Positions 52,169 to 60,275 of a stretch of DNA of 64,000 bases are shown in pieces. Both the position numbers and the translations under genes were made by a program. The notes beneath the pieces are model-generated. The model did no database searches. It saw only the letters and a program-made list of their open reading frames with translations, and had not been told where the DNA came from. Position 1 is the first letter of the stretch, and every line of letters begins with the position of its first letter. This DNA comes from GMQP-bins7 sp963776565 (lineage in GTDB: Bacteria; Actinomycetota; Thermoleophilia; Gaiellales; Gaiellaceae): NCBI GenBank assembly GCA_963776565.1, contig CAVZNF010000004.1:310001-374000 (forward strand), given 5' to 3'.

Positions 52169-52909
52169 GTGTCGAGCTTCGTCGCGGAGACATCCCGGCG
52201 CCTGCCACGCGGCTGGGCGCATCTGGCCTTCCAGTTCGTCATCTGGATGGGCTTCTACGTGGCGTACCAGGTCGCGCGCGGCGCGGCCGATCGCAGCGTC
52301 GCGCACGCCTTCCAGAACGGCGAGTGGGTCCTGCGGAAGGAGAGCGGGATCGGAGCTCTCTTCGAGCCGGCCGTTCAGCGCGTCGTCGATACGTCCTCGA
52401 TTCTCGTCACGCTCACGTCGTACACGTACTGGCTCTCGCAGTTCGCGGTCGTCGGCGCCACGCTGCTGTGGATCTACTTCCGCCACCACGAGCGCTTCGC
52501 CGGGTTCCGAAACTGGATCATCGCTGCGAACCTCATCGGGCTCGTCGGCTACGTCCTGATGCCGACTGCACCGCCGCGGATGTTCCCGGAGTGGGGCTTC
52601 GTCGACACGCTCGGCCAGTTCTCGTCGATCAACCACGACAGCGGCCTCATCGCATTCGCCGCCAACCCGTACGCCGCGATGCCGAGCCTGCACTCGATGG
52701 ATGCGCTGATCGTCGCGATCGTGATGTTCGGCGTCGTGCGATCGAAGCTTGCGAAGGCCCTCTGGCTCGCGTGGCCCATCTGGGTCGGGTTCGCGGTCAT
52801 CTCGACCGGAAACCACTACTGGCTCGACGTCGTCGCGGGCTTCGTGCTCGCGATCGTGACCGGATTTGTGCTCAGCCGGACTCGCTTGCTCCGCCCGCGG
52901 CCCGCGTGA
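52169..52909 (+). CDS. PAP2-superfamily membrane enzyme (AUR1/inositolphosphotransferase-like)
   Basis: This 246-residue protein has about six helices. It carries the PAP2 motifs NPYAAMPSLHSMDALIVAIV and STGNHYWLDVVAGFVLA (catalytic His residues). This AUR1-like pattern is seen in enzymes that move or remove lipid head-group phosphates. Because the next two genes make phosphatidylinositol phosphate and inositol-3-phosphate, a role in inositol-lipid head-group handling is likely but inferred. TAGAAT (52154-52159) lies 9 nt before the GTG, the likely operon promoter. Its stop overlaps the next start (GTGA). Confidence 0.85.
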   Translation: MSSFVAETSRRLPRGWAHLAFQFVIWMGFYVAYQVARGAADRSVAHAFQNGEWVLRKESGIGALFEPAVQRVVDTSSILVTLTSYTYWLSQFAVVGATLLWIYFRHHERFAGFRNWIIAANLIGLVGYVLMPTAPPRMFPEWGFVDTLGQFSSINHDSGLIAFAANPYAAMPSLHSMDALIVAIVMFGVVRSKLAKALWLAWPIWVGFAVISTGNHYWLDVVAGFVLAIVTGFVLSRTRLLRPRPA

Positions 52910-53571
52910 CGGATCAGGAACCCGCGCCCGAGCCGCGGGTCAGCCAGCTCGACCGCGTCAAGCAGGAGTACACGCAGGCCGCCCGGGAGATCCTCCAGCG
53001 CTCCATGCGCGGGGTCGCGAAGACGAAGCTGACCCCGGACATGCTGACGCTCGCAGGCGTCTCGCTTTGCCTGGCAGGCGCCGTGCTCGTCGGTTTCGAG
53101 GAGCGAAACGAGAAGCTCTTCTTCTGGCTCGGCGGCTTTCTGTTCGTGGTGGGCTCCGTCGCCGACATCCTCGACGGCGCGTTGGCTCGGGCCGCGAGCA
53201 AGGGAACGGTCTTCGGCGCGTTCCTCGACTCGACGTTCGACCGGCTGGGCGAGGCCGCCATGCTGACTGCCATCGGGCTCGTCTTCATGCGCGACGGGAA
53301 CGAGATCGCGCTCGTCGCGACGTTCGCCGCCGTGATCGGATCGTTCCTCGTCTCGTACACGCGCGCGAAGGCCGAGGCGCTCGGCCTCCGCGCCGACGTC
53401 GGCTTCGGCTCGCGCGTCGAGCGCGTCGCCCTCATCTCCGTCGGCCTGTTCCTCGCACCGTGGGGCTTGCTGCAGTGGCCGATCTATGTCCTCGCCGCGC
53501 TCGCGTGGATCACGGTCGTCCAGCGGATGCTCTTCGTGCGGCGCCAGTTGCGGGAGCTTGCCGAGGCGTGA
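52906..53571 (+). CDS. CDP-alcohol phosphatidyltransferase, probably PIP synthase
   Basis: This 221-residue membrane enzyme has an intact CDP-alcohol signature, DILDGALARAASKGTVFGAF followed by LDSTFD (D-x2-DG-x2-AR-x8-G-x3-D-x3-D). It transfers an alcohol phosphate onto CDP-diacylglycerol. Actinobacterial relatives make phosphatidylinositol phosphate from inositol-3-phosphate, and the next gene encodes the synthase of that substrate, so PIP synthase is the best call; PgsA is the alternative. The GTG overlaps the PAP2 stop. The TGA stop is in the same frame as, and 15 bases before, the TTG start of the next gene. Confidence 0.85.
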   Translation: MTDQEPAPEPRVSQLDRVKQEYTQAAREILQRSMRGVAKTKLTPDMLTLAGVSLCLAGAVLVGFEERNEKLFFWLGGFLFVVGSVADILDGALARAASKGTVFGAFLDSTFDRLGEAAMLTAIGLVFMRDGNEIALVATFAAVIGSFLVSYTRAKAEALGLRADVGFGSRVERVALISVGLFLAPWGLLQWPIYVLAALAWITVVQRMLFVRRQLRELAEA

Positions 53572-53576
53572 TACTT

Positions 53577-53599
53577 TGCTAGCAGTTTGACTGCTAGCA
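53577..53599 (+). promoter_or_regulatory. Perfect inverted repeat at the start of the RHH-Ino1 frame
   Basis: TGCTAGCAGT (53577-53586) and ACTGCTAGCA (53590-53599) form a perfect 10-bp inverted repeat around TTG (53587-53589), which is the only start codon that includes the first RHH repeat. It also contains two copies of the palindrome TGCTAGCA, 15 bp apart. Read as DNA it looks like an operator; read as RNA it is a hairpin with the start codon in the loop. Confidence 0.7.
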
Positions 53600-55077
53600 C
53601 TTCTCAGAAGCGCGCAGGCATCCTCGTCAGGATGCCTCCTCCATTGAAGGGGTCTCTGGTGCGTGAGACCGCTCGCCGCGGCTCCAACGTCAACGACGTC
53701 GCCGTCGGCATCCTCGCTGACGCGTTCGTCGTCGCGTACACGCCGACCGGTCGCCGCCGCAAAGTGCTAGCAGGCTCCAGCCCCGTCCTCCTGCTTCGCG
53801 TACCTCAGGAGCTGAAGGAGGCGATCCATGCGGAGGCGTCGCGTCGCGGCTCCAACGCGAATGACGTCATCCTCGCCGCGCTGGCCGACGGGCTCGGCGT
53901 CCCCACTCAGAGCAATCGCAAGGGAAAGGAACTCATGCCATCGACCAATGGCTCGAAGAACGGCGCACGCGCGAAGGACAAGGTGCGCGTCGCGATCATC
54001 GGCGTAGGGAACTGCGCCAACTCGCTCCTGCAGGGAGTCGAGTACTACAAGGACTCGAAACCCGACGACGCGGTTCCGGGTCTCATGCACGTCGACCTCG
54101 GTGGCTACCACATCTCGGACATCGAGTTCACCGCGGCGTTCGACGTCGTCAAGGGCAAGGTCGGGGTCGACCTCGCAGACGCCATCTGGGCGCATCCCAA
54201 CGACACGATCAAGTTCTCGGACGTACCGAAGACTGGCGTGAAGGTCTCGCGTGGCATGACGCACGACGGCATCGGCAAGTACCTCTCGCAGGTCGTCGAG
54301 AAGGCACCCGGTCAGACGGACGACGTGGTGAGGATCCTGAAGGAGACCGGCACCGACGTCGTCGTCAACTACCTCCCGGTCGGCTCCGAGGCCGCGACGA
54401 AGTGGTACGCGGAGCAGATCCTCGAGGCCGGCGTCGCGATGGTGAACTGCATGCCCGTCTTCATCGCACGCGAGCGGTACTGGCAGAAGCGCTTCGAGGA
54501 GGCCGGGTGCCCGATCATCGGCGACGACATCAAGTCGCAGGTCGGCGCGACGATCACGCACCGCGTGCTGACGACGCTCTTCGGCGACCGCGGCGTCCAC
54601 CTCGACAAGACGATGCAGCTCAACGTCGGCGGCAACTCCGACTTCCTCAACATGCTCGAGCGTGAGCGGCTCGAATCGAAGAAGATCTCGAAGACGAACG
54701 CAGTCACGTCGATGCTCGACTACGACATCGGCGACAGGAACGTCCACGTCGGGCCGTCGGACTACGTCCCGTGGCTCACCGACCGCAAGTGGGCGTACAT
54801 CCGCATGGAGGGCTCGTCGTTCGGGGATGTGCCGCTCAACGTCGAGCTCAAGCTCGAGGTGTGGGACTCGCCGAACTCGGCCGGCATCGTCATCGACGCC
54901 GTCCGGCTCGCAAAGCTCGCGCTGAACAACGGCATCTCGGGCTCGCTCGAGGCGCCCAGCGCGTACCTCATGAAGTCACCGCCGAAGCAGCTCCGCGACG
55001 ACGAGGCGCGCGAGGACATCGAGCGCTTCATCGTCCGCAACGCGGTCTCGGCCAAGAAGGCGGCAGCGAAGGCGTGA
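53587..55077 (+). CDS. ino1: Inositol-3-phosphate synthase with two N-terminal ribbon-helix-helix repeats
   Basis: This enzyme cyclises glucose-6-phosphate to inositol-3-phosphate with NAD. The catalytic part begins at Met117 (53935) with VRVAIIGVGNCANSLLQGVE (NAD loop) and has DIKSQVGATITHRVLTTLF, LNVGGNSDFLNMLERERLES and KKISKTNAV, as in actinobacterial Ino1. In front lie two repeats of Arc/MetJ-like RHH type, ILVRMPPPLKGSLVRETARR-GSNVNDV (12-46) and VLLLRVPQELKEAIHAEASR-RGSNANDV (67-101), 56 residues apart. An internal ATG at 53935 with AAGGA 4 nt upstream could give Ino1 alone. The long start is TTG. The stop overlaps the next GTG. Confidence 0.88.
   Translation: MTASTSQKRAGILVRMPPPLKGSLVRETARRGSNVNDVAVGILADAFVVAYTPTGRRRKVLAGSSPVLLLRVPQELKEAIHAEASRRGSNANDVILAALADGLGVPTQSNRKGKELMPSTNGSKNGARAKDKVRVAIIGVGNCANSLLQGVEYYKDSKPDDAVPGLMHVDLGGYHISDIEFTAAFDVVKGKVGVDLADAIWAHPNDTIKFSDVPKTGVKVSRGMTHDGIGKYLSQVVEKAPGQTDDVVRILKETGTDVVVNYLPVGSEAATKWYAEQILEAGVAMVNCMPVFIARERYWQKRFEEAGCPIIGDDIKSQVGATITHRVLTTLFGDRGVHLDKTMQLNVGGNSDFLNMLERERLESKKISKTNAVTSMLDYDIGDRNVHVGPSDYVPWLTDRKWAYIRMEGSSFGDVPLNVELKLEVWDSPNSAGIVIDAVRLAKLALNNGISGSLEAPSAYLMKSPPKQLRDDEAREDIERFIVRNAVSAKKAAAKA
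53765..53772 (+). promoter_or_regulatory. Third TGCTAGCA copy inside the RHH coding region
   Basis: TGCTAGCA (followed by G, as at the upstream site) lies between the two RHH repeats, 188 bp after the first copy. It is in a different codon phase from the upstream copies, so it is not explained by repeated protein sequence. Confidence 0.5.
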
Positions 55078-55766
55078 CCCGACGCCGGCTCGTCCGGACG
55101 TTCTGGATCAGCGCGGCGGCGGCGCTCGTCGTCGCCGCGCTGATCGCTCTGGCCGCAGTCGTACGGGGTGACTTCTCCGATACCGACGGCCGCATTCTCA
55201 TCACGCTGGCGGCGCTTCTCTATGCCGGCGGGACCTCGCTGGCGGGCCTTGCACTCGTCGACCGAGGCAGTGCGCGCATCCTTGGCTGGATCGTCACCGC
55301 CGTCGGCCCGGCCGGGCTCGCGGTGGTGCTCTGGGCGATCTGGTCGTTCGTGTTCGAGGGCGAGAACGAGCCGGCGAGCAAGCTCGGCTGGTCGTCGGTT
55401 CTGGTGCTGCTGGCGGCGCTCGTCTCCTCGACAGCGCTCCTGCTCGCACGTCGCGAGGCTCTCGTTCGCCTGGCCTGGGGTGCTGGCGCTCTCGCGGGAT
55501 CGGCCGCGATCGTCTCGATCGCAGGCATCTGGGCCGAGCCCGATGACGAAGCGTTCATCAAGATCGTCGCGATCCTCTGGATACTCACGGGACTTGCCTA
55601 CTTCCTCGTCCCGATCCTGCAGCGCATGACGTCGACCGGCAGCCAGGAGACGTCCCGGGTCCTCGCAGAACTGGACGGCATCGAGCTCGTCGCGATGCGC
55701 TCGTCGGACGGCATCGAGTTGCGCCTCGAGCGCGGCGAGCGGCTCGCGCTACGACGGCGCGTCTAG
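55074..55766 (+). CDS. Hypothetical six-helix membrane protein
   Basis: This 230-residue protein has about six transmembrane helices (residues 10 to about 185) and a soluble C-terminal tail (RVLAELDGIELVAMRSSDGI) that may form a small beta domain. No family recognised. It is coupled to ino1 by a GTGA overlap, so it is probably cotranscribed with the inositol-lipid genes. Conservation in other genomes would show whether it belongs to the pathway. Confidence 0.7.
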   Translation: MTRRRLVRTFWISAAAALVVAALIALAAVVRGDFSDTDGRILITLAALLYAGGTSLAGLALVDRGSARILGWIVTAVGPAGLAVVLWAIWSFVFEGENEPASKLGWSSVLVLLAALVSSTALLLARREALVRLAWGAGALAGSAAIVSIAGIWAEPDDEAFIKIVAILWILTGLAYFLVPILQRMTSTGSQETSRVLAELDGIELVAMRSSDGIELRLERGERLALRRRV

Positions 55767-55823
55767 CTCAGGCGTGGCGCCGAGTCGTCGACCTGCCAAG
55801 GTGCGCGTTGTAACTTGCGAAAG

Positions 55824-57545
55824 GTGAGTCTCCGCATCTGCTTCGTCACGCCGTTCGCGTGGTCGCAGCCGCACGAGGTCAACGCGCACGTAGACGGTGC
55901 AGCGAAAGCGCTCCGCGAGCGCGGCCATGCGGTGACGGTCCTGGCGCCGTCGTCTCGCGCGCGCGACCTCCTGGCTGGGCGCCGAGCGCTCCAGCGCGGC
56001 GACGATGCAGAGGTCATCGCCGTCGGCCCGTCGATCCCACTCTCGCGACGGACGAACATGGGCGTGCCGGTCGCCGTGCGAGCAAACCTCCGCCTCGCGC
56101 TGGCCAAGGGCCGCTTCGACGTCGTGCACGGGTTCGAGCCGGGACTCCCCAGCCTGTCCTACCTCGCGCTGGACTCGACGCACGCGCTCACAGCGGCGAC
56201 GTTCTTCTCGGTCGACCGGCTCGGATATCCCGCGAGACGCTCCCGCCGCGACCGCCTTCGAGCGCGCGTCGACGCGCTTCTCGCAACCTCGCAGGAGACC
56301 GCGGAGGCGGCGAGCGACCGCTTCGAGGGCGAGTACACCATCGTTCCGCTCGGCCTCGACCTCGGCGCGTTCACCCCGACGCCGAAGCGAGACGTGATCG
56401 CCATCGAGCTCGAGGTTGCCGGTCGCGCGACGACGCGCGCTCTGCTTCGGCTCCTGGCGGAGCTCCCGGGCTGGGAAGCCACGCTCATGCACACGAAGCC
56501 CCTCGGCTTCCGCCCCGCGATCCCGCGATCGGTGCGTGGCCGTGTCCGCGTGCGCGCCGCACGAACGCTTCAGCAACGACTCGACGCACTCGGACCTGCC
56601 GCGATCTTCGTTCCTGCGCCGGGAGGTGAGGACCGCCTGGCGCTCGAAGCCGCCGCGAGCGGCGCAGCGGTCGTGGGCGGCCACGACGAGGACACGGTCG
56701 CCGGCGTCGCGCGACTCGCTCGCGATACCGAACAGCGCTCGCTCGAGGCGCAGGCAGCGAGGAGCCGCGCCGAGACACAGAGCTTCGACGCGGTTGCGGA
56801 TGAGCTCGACGAGATCTACACCCGACTGACGCGGAAGCGCCGTGCTCGGCCCCGGGCCGACGTCGATCCGCTTGCCGACCGCGACTGGATCACGATCGAC
56901 CTCCACATGCACACCGACTGGTCGCACGACTGCTCGATCCCCGCGGAGGAGCTCGTCGACCACGCCGAGGCGATCGGGCTCGGTGGTATCGCGGTCACCG
57001 ATCACAACGTGTTCGGCGGCGCGCTCGAGGCAGTCGAGATCGCCCGCAGCCGCGAACTGATCGTCGTTCCGGGCGAGGAGGTGAAGACGGACGACCAGGG
57101 CGAGGTCATCGGCCTCTTCCTGGAGGAGGAGATCCCGCGCGGCATGACCTTCGCCGACACGATCGCCGCGATCCGCGAGCAGGGCGGCCTCGTCTACCTC
57201 CCGCACCCATTCGATCGCATGCACTCCATCCCGGATCCGGCGACCGTGCATCGCCACCTCGCCGAGATCGACGTGCTCGAGGTCTACAACGCGAGGCTTC
57301 TGCGCGATTCGTTCAACGACGAGGCGTTGCGCTTCGCGCGGAAGTACCGGCTGCTCCAGGGCGCAGGCTCGGACGCACACGTTCTCCAGGGGGTTGGAAC
57401 CGGAGCCGTCCAGATGCGCCGATTCGACGGGCCGGAGGAGTTCCTGCTCTCGCTGCGCACAGCCGAGATCCTGCGACGCCCCAAGTCGCTCGCGTACCTG
57501 CAATCCCTCAAGTGGATGGCCCAGGTCAAGGAAAGGGTCCTCTGA
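55824..57545 (+). CDS. Glycosyltransferase (GT4-like) fused to a PHP-domain hydrolase
   Basis: This is a 573-residue fusion. Residues 1-340 form a GT-B fold: LRICFVTPFAWSQPHEVNAH, VDGAAKALRERGHAVTVLAP, YTIVPLGLDLGAFTPTPK and a C-terminal donor-domain-like EDRLALEAAASGAAVVGG. Residues from about 358 form a PHP phosphoesterase domain with all metal motifs: DLHMHTDWSHDC, AVTDHNVFGG, VPGEEVKTDD, LPHPFDR and GAGSDAH. Place after ino1 suggests glycosylation of inositol lipids (PimA-like) with a linked phosphatase, an inference. TTG at 55815 or GTG at 55824 may start it; the latter matches GT starts better. Confidence 0.85.
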   Translation: MSLRICFVTPFAWSQPHEVNAHVDGAAKALRERGHAVTVLAPSSRARDLLAGRRALQRGDDAEVIAVGPSIPLSRRTNMGVPVAVRANLRLALAKGRFDVVHGFEPGLPSLSYLALDSTHALTAATFFSVDRLGYPARRSRRDRLRARVDALLATSQETAEAASDRFEGEYTIVPLGLDLGAFTPTPKRDVIAIELEVAGRATTRALLRLLAELPGWEATLMHTKPLGFRPAIPRSVRGRVRVRAARTLQQRLDALGPAAIFVPAPGGEDRLALEAAASGAAVVGGHDEDTVAGVARLARDTEQRSLEAQAARSRAETQSFDAVADELDEIYTRLTRKRRARPRADVDPLADRDWITIDLHMHTDWSHDCSIPAEELVDHAEAIGLGGIAVTDHNVFGGALEAVEIARSRELIVVPGEEVKTDDQGEVIGLFLEEEIPRGMTFADTIAAIREQGGLVYLPHPFDRMHSIPDPATVHRHLAEIDVLEVYNARLLRDSFNDEALRFARKYRLLQGAGSDAHVLQGVGTGAVQMRRFDGPEEFLLSLRTAEILRRPKSLAYLQSLKWMAQVKERVL

Positions 57546-57568
57546 AGGAGAAGGGTGCTTCCGACTCC

Positions 57569-58903
57569 GTGCCCGCGTCCGTGCCCACCGACGAGATCTA
57601 CGAGCGGTATCTGCGCAAGGCGATCTCCGAGATCAACGAGCTCGGGGACGAGCTGGCGCGCGCCGGAGACGAGCTGCGCATTCCTGTCGTCGGCTCGGGT
57701 CACCCACTCGCCGACGTCATGCTCCTGAAGTTCTCTCCGCAGCCGGCGGAGATCCAGGAGGGCGTCGCGTTCTTCGGCCGCTCCGGACAGGCCGTGCTCA
57801 AGTCGTTGCAGCGGCTTCACGTCGACCCGTTGGCCGTATACGGCACGAACTGCCTGAAGTTCGGGACCGAGGACCCCGCCGACGCGGCGGACTGGCTCGC
57901 TCGCGAGCTCCACATCGTCCAGCCGAAGCTCGTCGTAGCGATGGGCGAGCGCTGCGTCGCGTTCGTGGACGATCTCGCGTTCCCGCTGTCGGACCGGATC
58001 GATCCCCAGGCTGCCGGAGCGATCCAGCGATACACGCCGACGATCGAGGCGCTCGTCACCCCCGACATCGACGAGGCGCTCGACGAGGCGCCCGCGAAGA
58101 CGGCCTTCTGGAACGCCTTCAAGGCGCTCGGCCCATGGTGGGCGGAGCAGCCGTCCAGTATTCGAGCCGCTGGCGGTCCGCGCCGCGGCTGCCCTCGGCG
58201 CGAGCTCCTCGTCGTCCTCGCCGTGTACGGCGCGATCGCCGGTCGCCTCCCCGGTCTGCCGTCCGGAATCGACATCGCGTTCCATGCCGTCGTCGTCTTC
58301 CCGGCGTTCGCGGCCGCCATCTGGCTCGCACTCCCGCTCGCTCGGCTGCGGTCGCTGCGGCTCATCGGGCTCGCGGTTACAGCCGGAGTCCTCGCCGTCG
58401 CTCTCACGCTTGTCGGAGCCGAAGCGACCGCCAACGTCGCCAAGCTGGCGTGCTTCGCGCTCGCGGGCTTCTGGTTCCTCACGCTCTTCGAGGAGCTCTG
58501 GTGGATCGCGCTCGTCGCGGTGCTCGTCCCGTGGGTGGACATCTGGTCCGTCGCCGCCGGTCCGACGGAGTACGTCGTCGAGGAGCGACCCGGGATCTTC
58601 GAGCAGGTCTCGATCGCCTTCCCGACACCCGGCGATACGGCAACCGTGAATCTCGGCCCGCCGGACGTCGTGTTCTTCTCGCTGTTCCTCGCCGCGGCCG
58701 ACCGCTTCCGACTTCGCGTCGCCGCAACGTGGGTCGGGATGAGCGCATGCCTCGCCGCGACACTCGTCCTCGTCTGGTCCTGGGACGGCATTGCAGGCCT
58801 TCCGGCGCTACCCGCCATCTGCCTCGGCTTCCTCGTCCCGAACGCCGACCTGCTCTGGCGCGATGTCCGCCGTGCGCGCGCGGGCTCTACGGAGCCAGGC
58901 TGA
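57569..58903 (+). CDS. Uracil-DNA-glycosylase-like domain fused to a multi-helix membrane domain
   Basis: The N-terminal 190 residues resemble family 4/5 UDG proteins: LLKFSPQPAEIQEGVAFFGR, SGQAVLKSLQRLHVDPLAVY, GTNCLKF and QPKLVVAMGERCVAFV. The catalytic motif A (GEAPG in active enzymes) reads KFSPQ and no HPS motif is visible, so DNA glycosylase activity is doubtful. After GPWWAEQPSSIRAAGG the frame continues into about 250 residues with seven or more hydrophobic helices. The junction is a change of composition, and a nearby frame reads FEPLAVRAAAALGASS, so two genes fused by an indel is a real alternative. The GTG start is tentative. Confidence 0.65.
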   Translation: MPASVPTDEIYERYLRKAISEINELGDELARAGDELRIPVVGSGHPLADVMLLKFSPQPAEIQEGVAFFGRSGQAVLKSLQRLHVDPLAVYGTNCLKFGTEDPADAADWLARELHIVQPKLVVAMGERCVAFVDDLAFPLSDRIDPQAAGAIQRYTPTIEALVTPDIDEALDEAPAKTAFWNAFKALGPWWAEQPSSIRAAGGPRRGCPRRELLVVLAVYGAIAGRLPGLPSGIDIAFHAVVVFPAFAAAIWLALPLARLRSLRLIGLAVTAGVLAVALTLVGAEATANVAKLACFALAGFWFLTLFEELWWIALVAVLVPWVDIWSVAAGPTEYVVEERPGIFEQVSIAFPTPGDTATVNLGPPDVVFFSLFLAAADRFRLRVAATWVGMSACLAATLVLVWSWDGIAGLPALPAICLGFLVPNADLLWRDVRRARAGSTEPG

Positions 58904-60254
58904 GCAAGGAGACGGACTCGACGTGCGGCGTGTGCGGGAACATGTCGACGGGCCGGCAGCGCTCGAGGACGTAGCCGTACTCGTCACGGAGCACCTGGAG
59001 ATCCGAGGCGAGCGTGGTCGGATTGCACGAGACGTAGACGATCCGTGAGGCGCCGAGCGCCCCCGTTCGCCGGAGCGCCTTCCCGGCGAGACCCGCTCGC
59101 GGGGGATCGACGATCACGACGTCCGGATGCCCCGCCTCCTCCCGAAGCTCCTCGATCGACTGACCGACGTTCCCGGCGAAGAACCGCGCGTTGTCGATGC
59201 CGTTGAGCTCGGCGTTCTCGATCGCACATGCGACGGCTTCCTCGGAGATCTCGACCCCCCAGACCGCACCCGCGCTTCTCGCGAGCGCGAGTCCGATCGT
59301 TCCCGTGCCGCAGTAGAGGTCGAACACGTTCTCTTCCCCCGACAGGCCTGCGTACTCGCGCGCGAGCTCGTAGAGCCGCTCGGCCATCTCCGTGTTCGTC
59401 TGGAGGAATGCCGACGGCCGAACGCGGAACCGCAGCCCGAGGAGCTCCTCCTCGATCGCGTCCGTGCCCCACAGCAGCTTGGTCGGGAGGTTCGTCTGCT
59501 CGGCCGGCGTGTCGTTGATCGCCCAGTGGATCGAGCGGACTTCCGGGAATCGTCGCAGCACGTCCACGAAGTAGCCCGCCTCGAAGCGCTCGCCGGGAGC
59601 CGTCACGAGAACCACGAGCGCCTGCCCCGTGTTCCGCCCTTCCCGCACGACGAGATGGCGGAGATACCCGGATCCGTTCTCCTGGTCGTAGGCCTCGAGC
59701 TGCTCCTCGCGCGCCCACGCGCGAACGGCAAGCCGGATCGCGTTGCCGACGTCGGTCGTCAGCAGGCATTCCTCGATCCCGATGACCTCGTCCCACCGGC
59801 CGGCGCGGTGGAAGCCGAGATCGACCCCGTCCTCGCCCGACGTGAAGGAGTACTCGAGCTTGTTGCGGTACGCGAACTGCGACGCGGCCGGCACGATCGG
59901 ATCGAGCGGCGGCTCGGCGAAACGCCCGATGCGCACGAGGGCGTCGCGCACTTGCCGTTCCTTCTCGGCGAGCTGCACGCTGTACGCGAGGTCCTGAAAG
60001 CGGCAACCGCCGCAGACGCCGAAGTGCCGGCAAGGCGCGGCGACACGCGAGTCGCTGGAGTGGACGAGCTCCGTGACGATTCCCTCGGCGAAGCCGCGCT
60101 TCACCTTCGTGATCCGCGCGCGGACGTCGTCTCCCGGCACGCCACCCCGGACGAAGACGACGAATCCATCGTGACGCGCGACGCCACTCCCGCCAAAGGC
60201 GAGCGAGTCGATCCGGAGCTCGAGCTCCTCTCCCTTCCGAACGGGCGCAGCCAC
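58887..60254 (-). CDS. 23S rRNA (uracil-5-)-methyltransferase RlmD/TrmA family
   Basis: This is a 455-residue class I SAM methyltransferase making m5U in rRNA or tRNA. The N-terminal TRAM domain (residues 5-60, IDSLAFGGSGVARHDGFVVF) is followed by 4Fe-4S cysteines in CRHFGVCGGCRFQD, the SAM site VFDLYCGTGTIGLALARSAG, motif VIVDPPRAGL and the catalytic Cys in IVYVSCNPTTLASDL. The GTG follows TACGCT by 7 nt. Its 3' end overlaps the UDG-like fusion gene by 17 bases in convergent orientation. Confidence 0.93.
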   Translation of the reverse strand: MAAPVRKGEELELRIDSLAFGGSGVARHDGFVVFVRGGVPGDDVRARITKVKRGFAEGIVTELVHSSDSRVAAPCRHFGVCGGCRFQDLAYSVQLAEKERQVRDALVRIGRFAEPPLDPIVPAASQFAYRNKLEYSFTSGEDGVDLGFHRAGRWDEVIGIEECLLTTDVGNAIRLAVRAWAREEQLEAYDQENGSGYLRHLVVREGRNTGQALVVLVTAPGERFEAGYFVDVLRRFPEVRSIHWAINDTPAEQTNLPTKLLWGTDAIEEELLGLRFRVRPSAFLQTNTEMAERLYELAREYAGLSGEENVFDLYCGTGTIGLALARSAGAVWGVEISEEAVACAIENAELNGIDNARFFAGNVGQSIEELREEAGHPDVVIVDPPRAGLAGKALRRTGALGASRIVYVSCNPTTLASDLQVLRDEYGYVLERCRPVDMFPHTPHVESVSLLSLAP

Positions 60255-60275
60255 GGCACCCAGCGTAGCGGCGGT

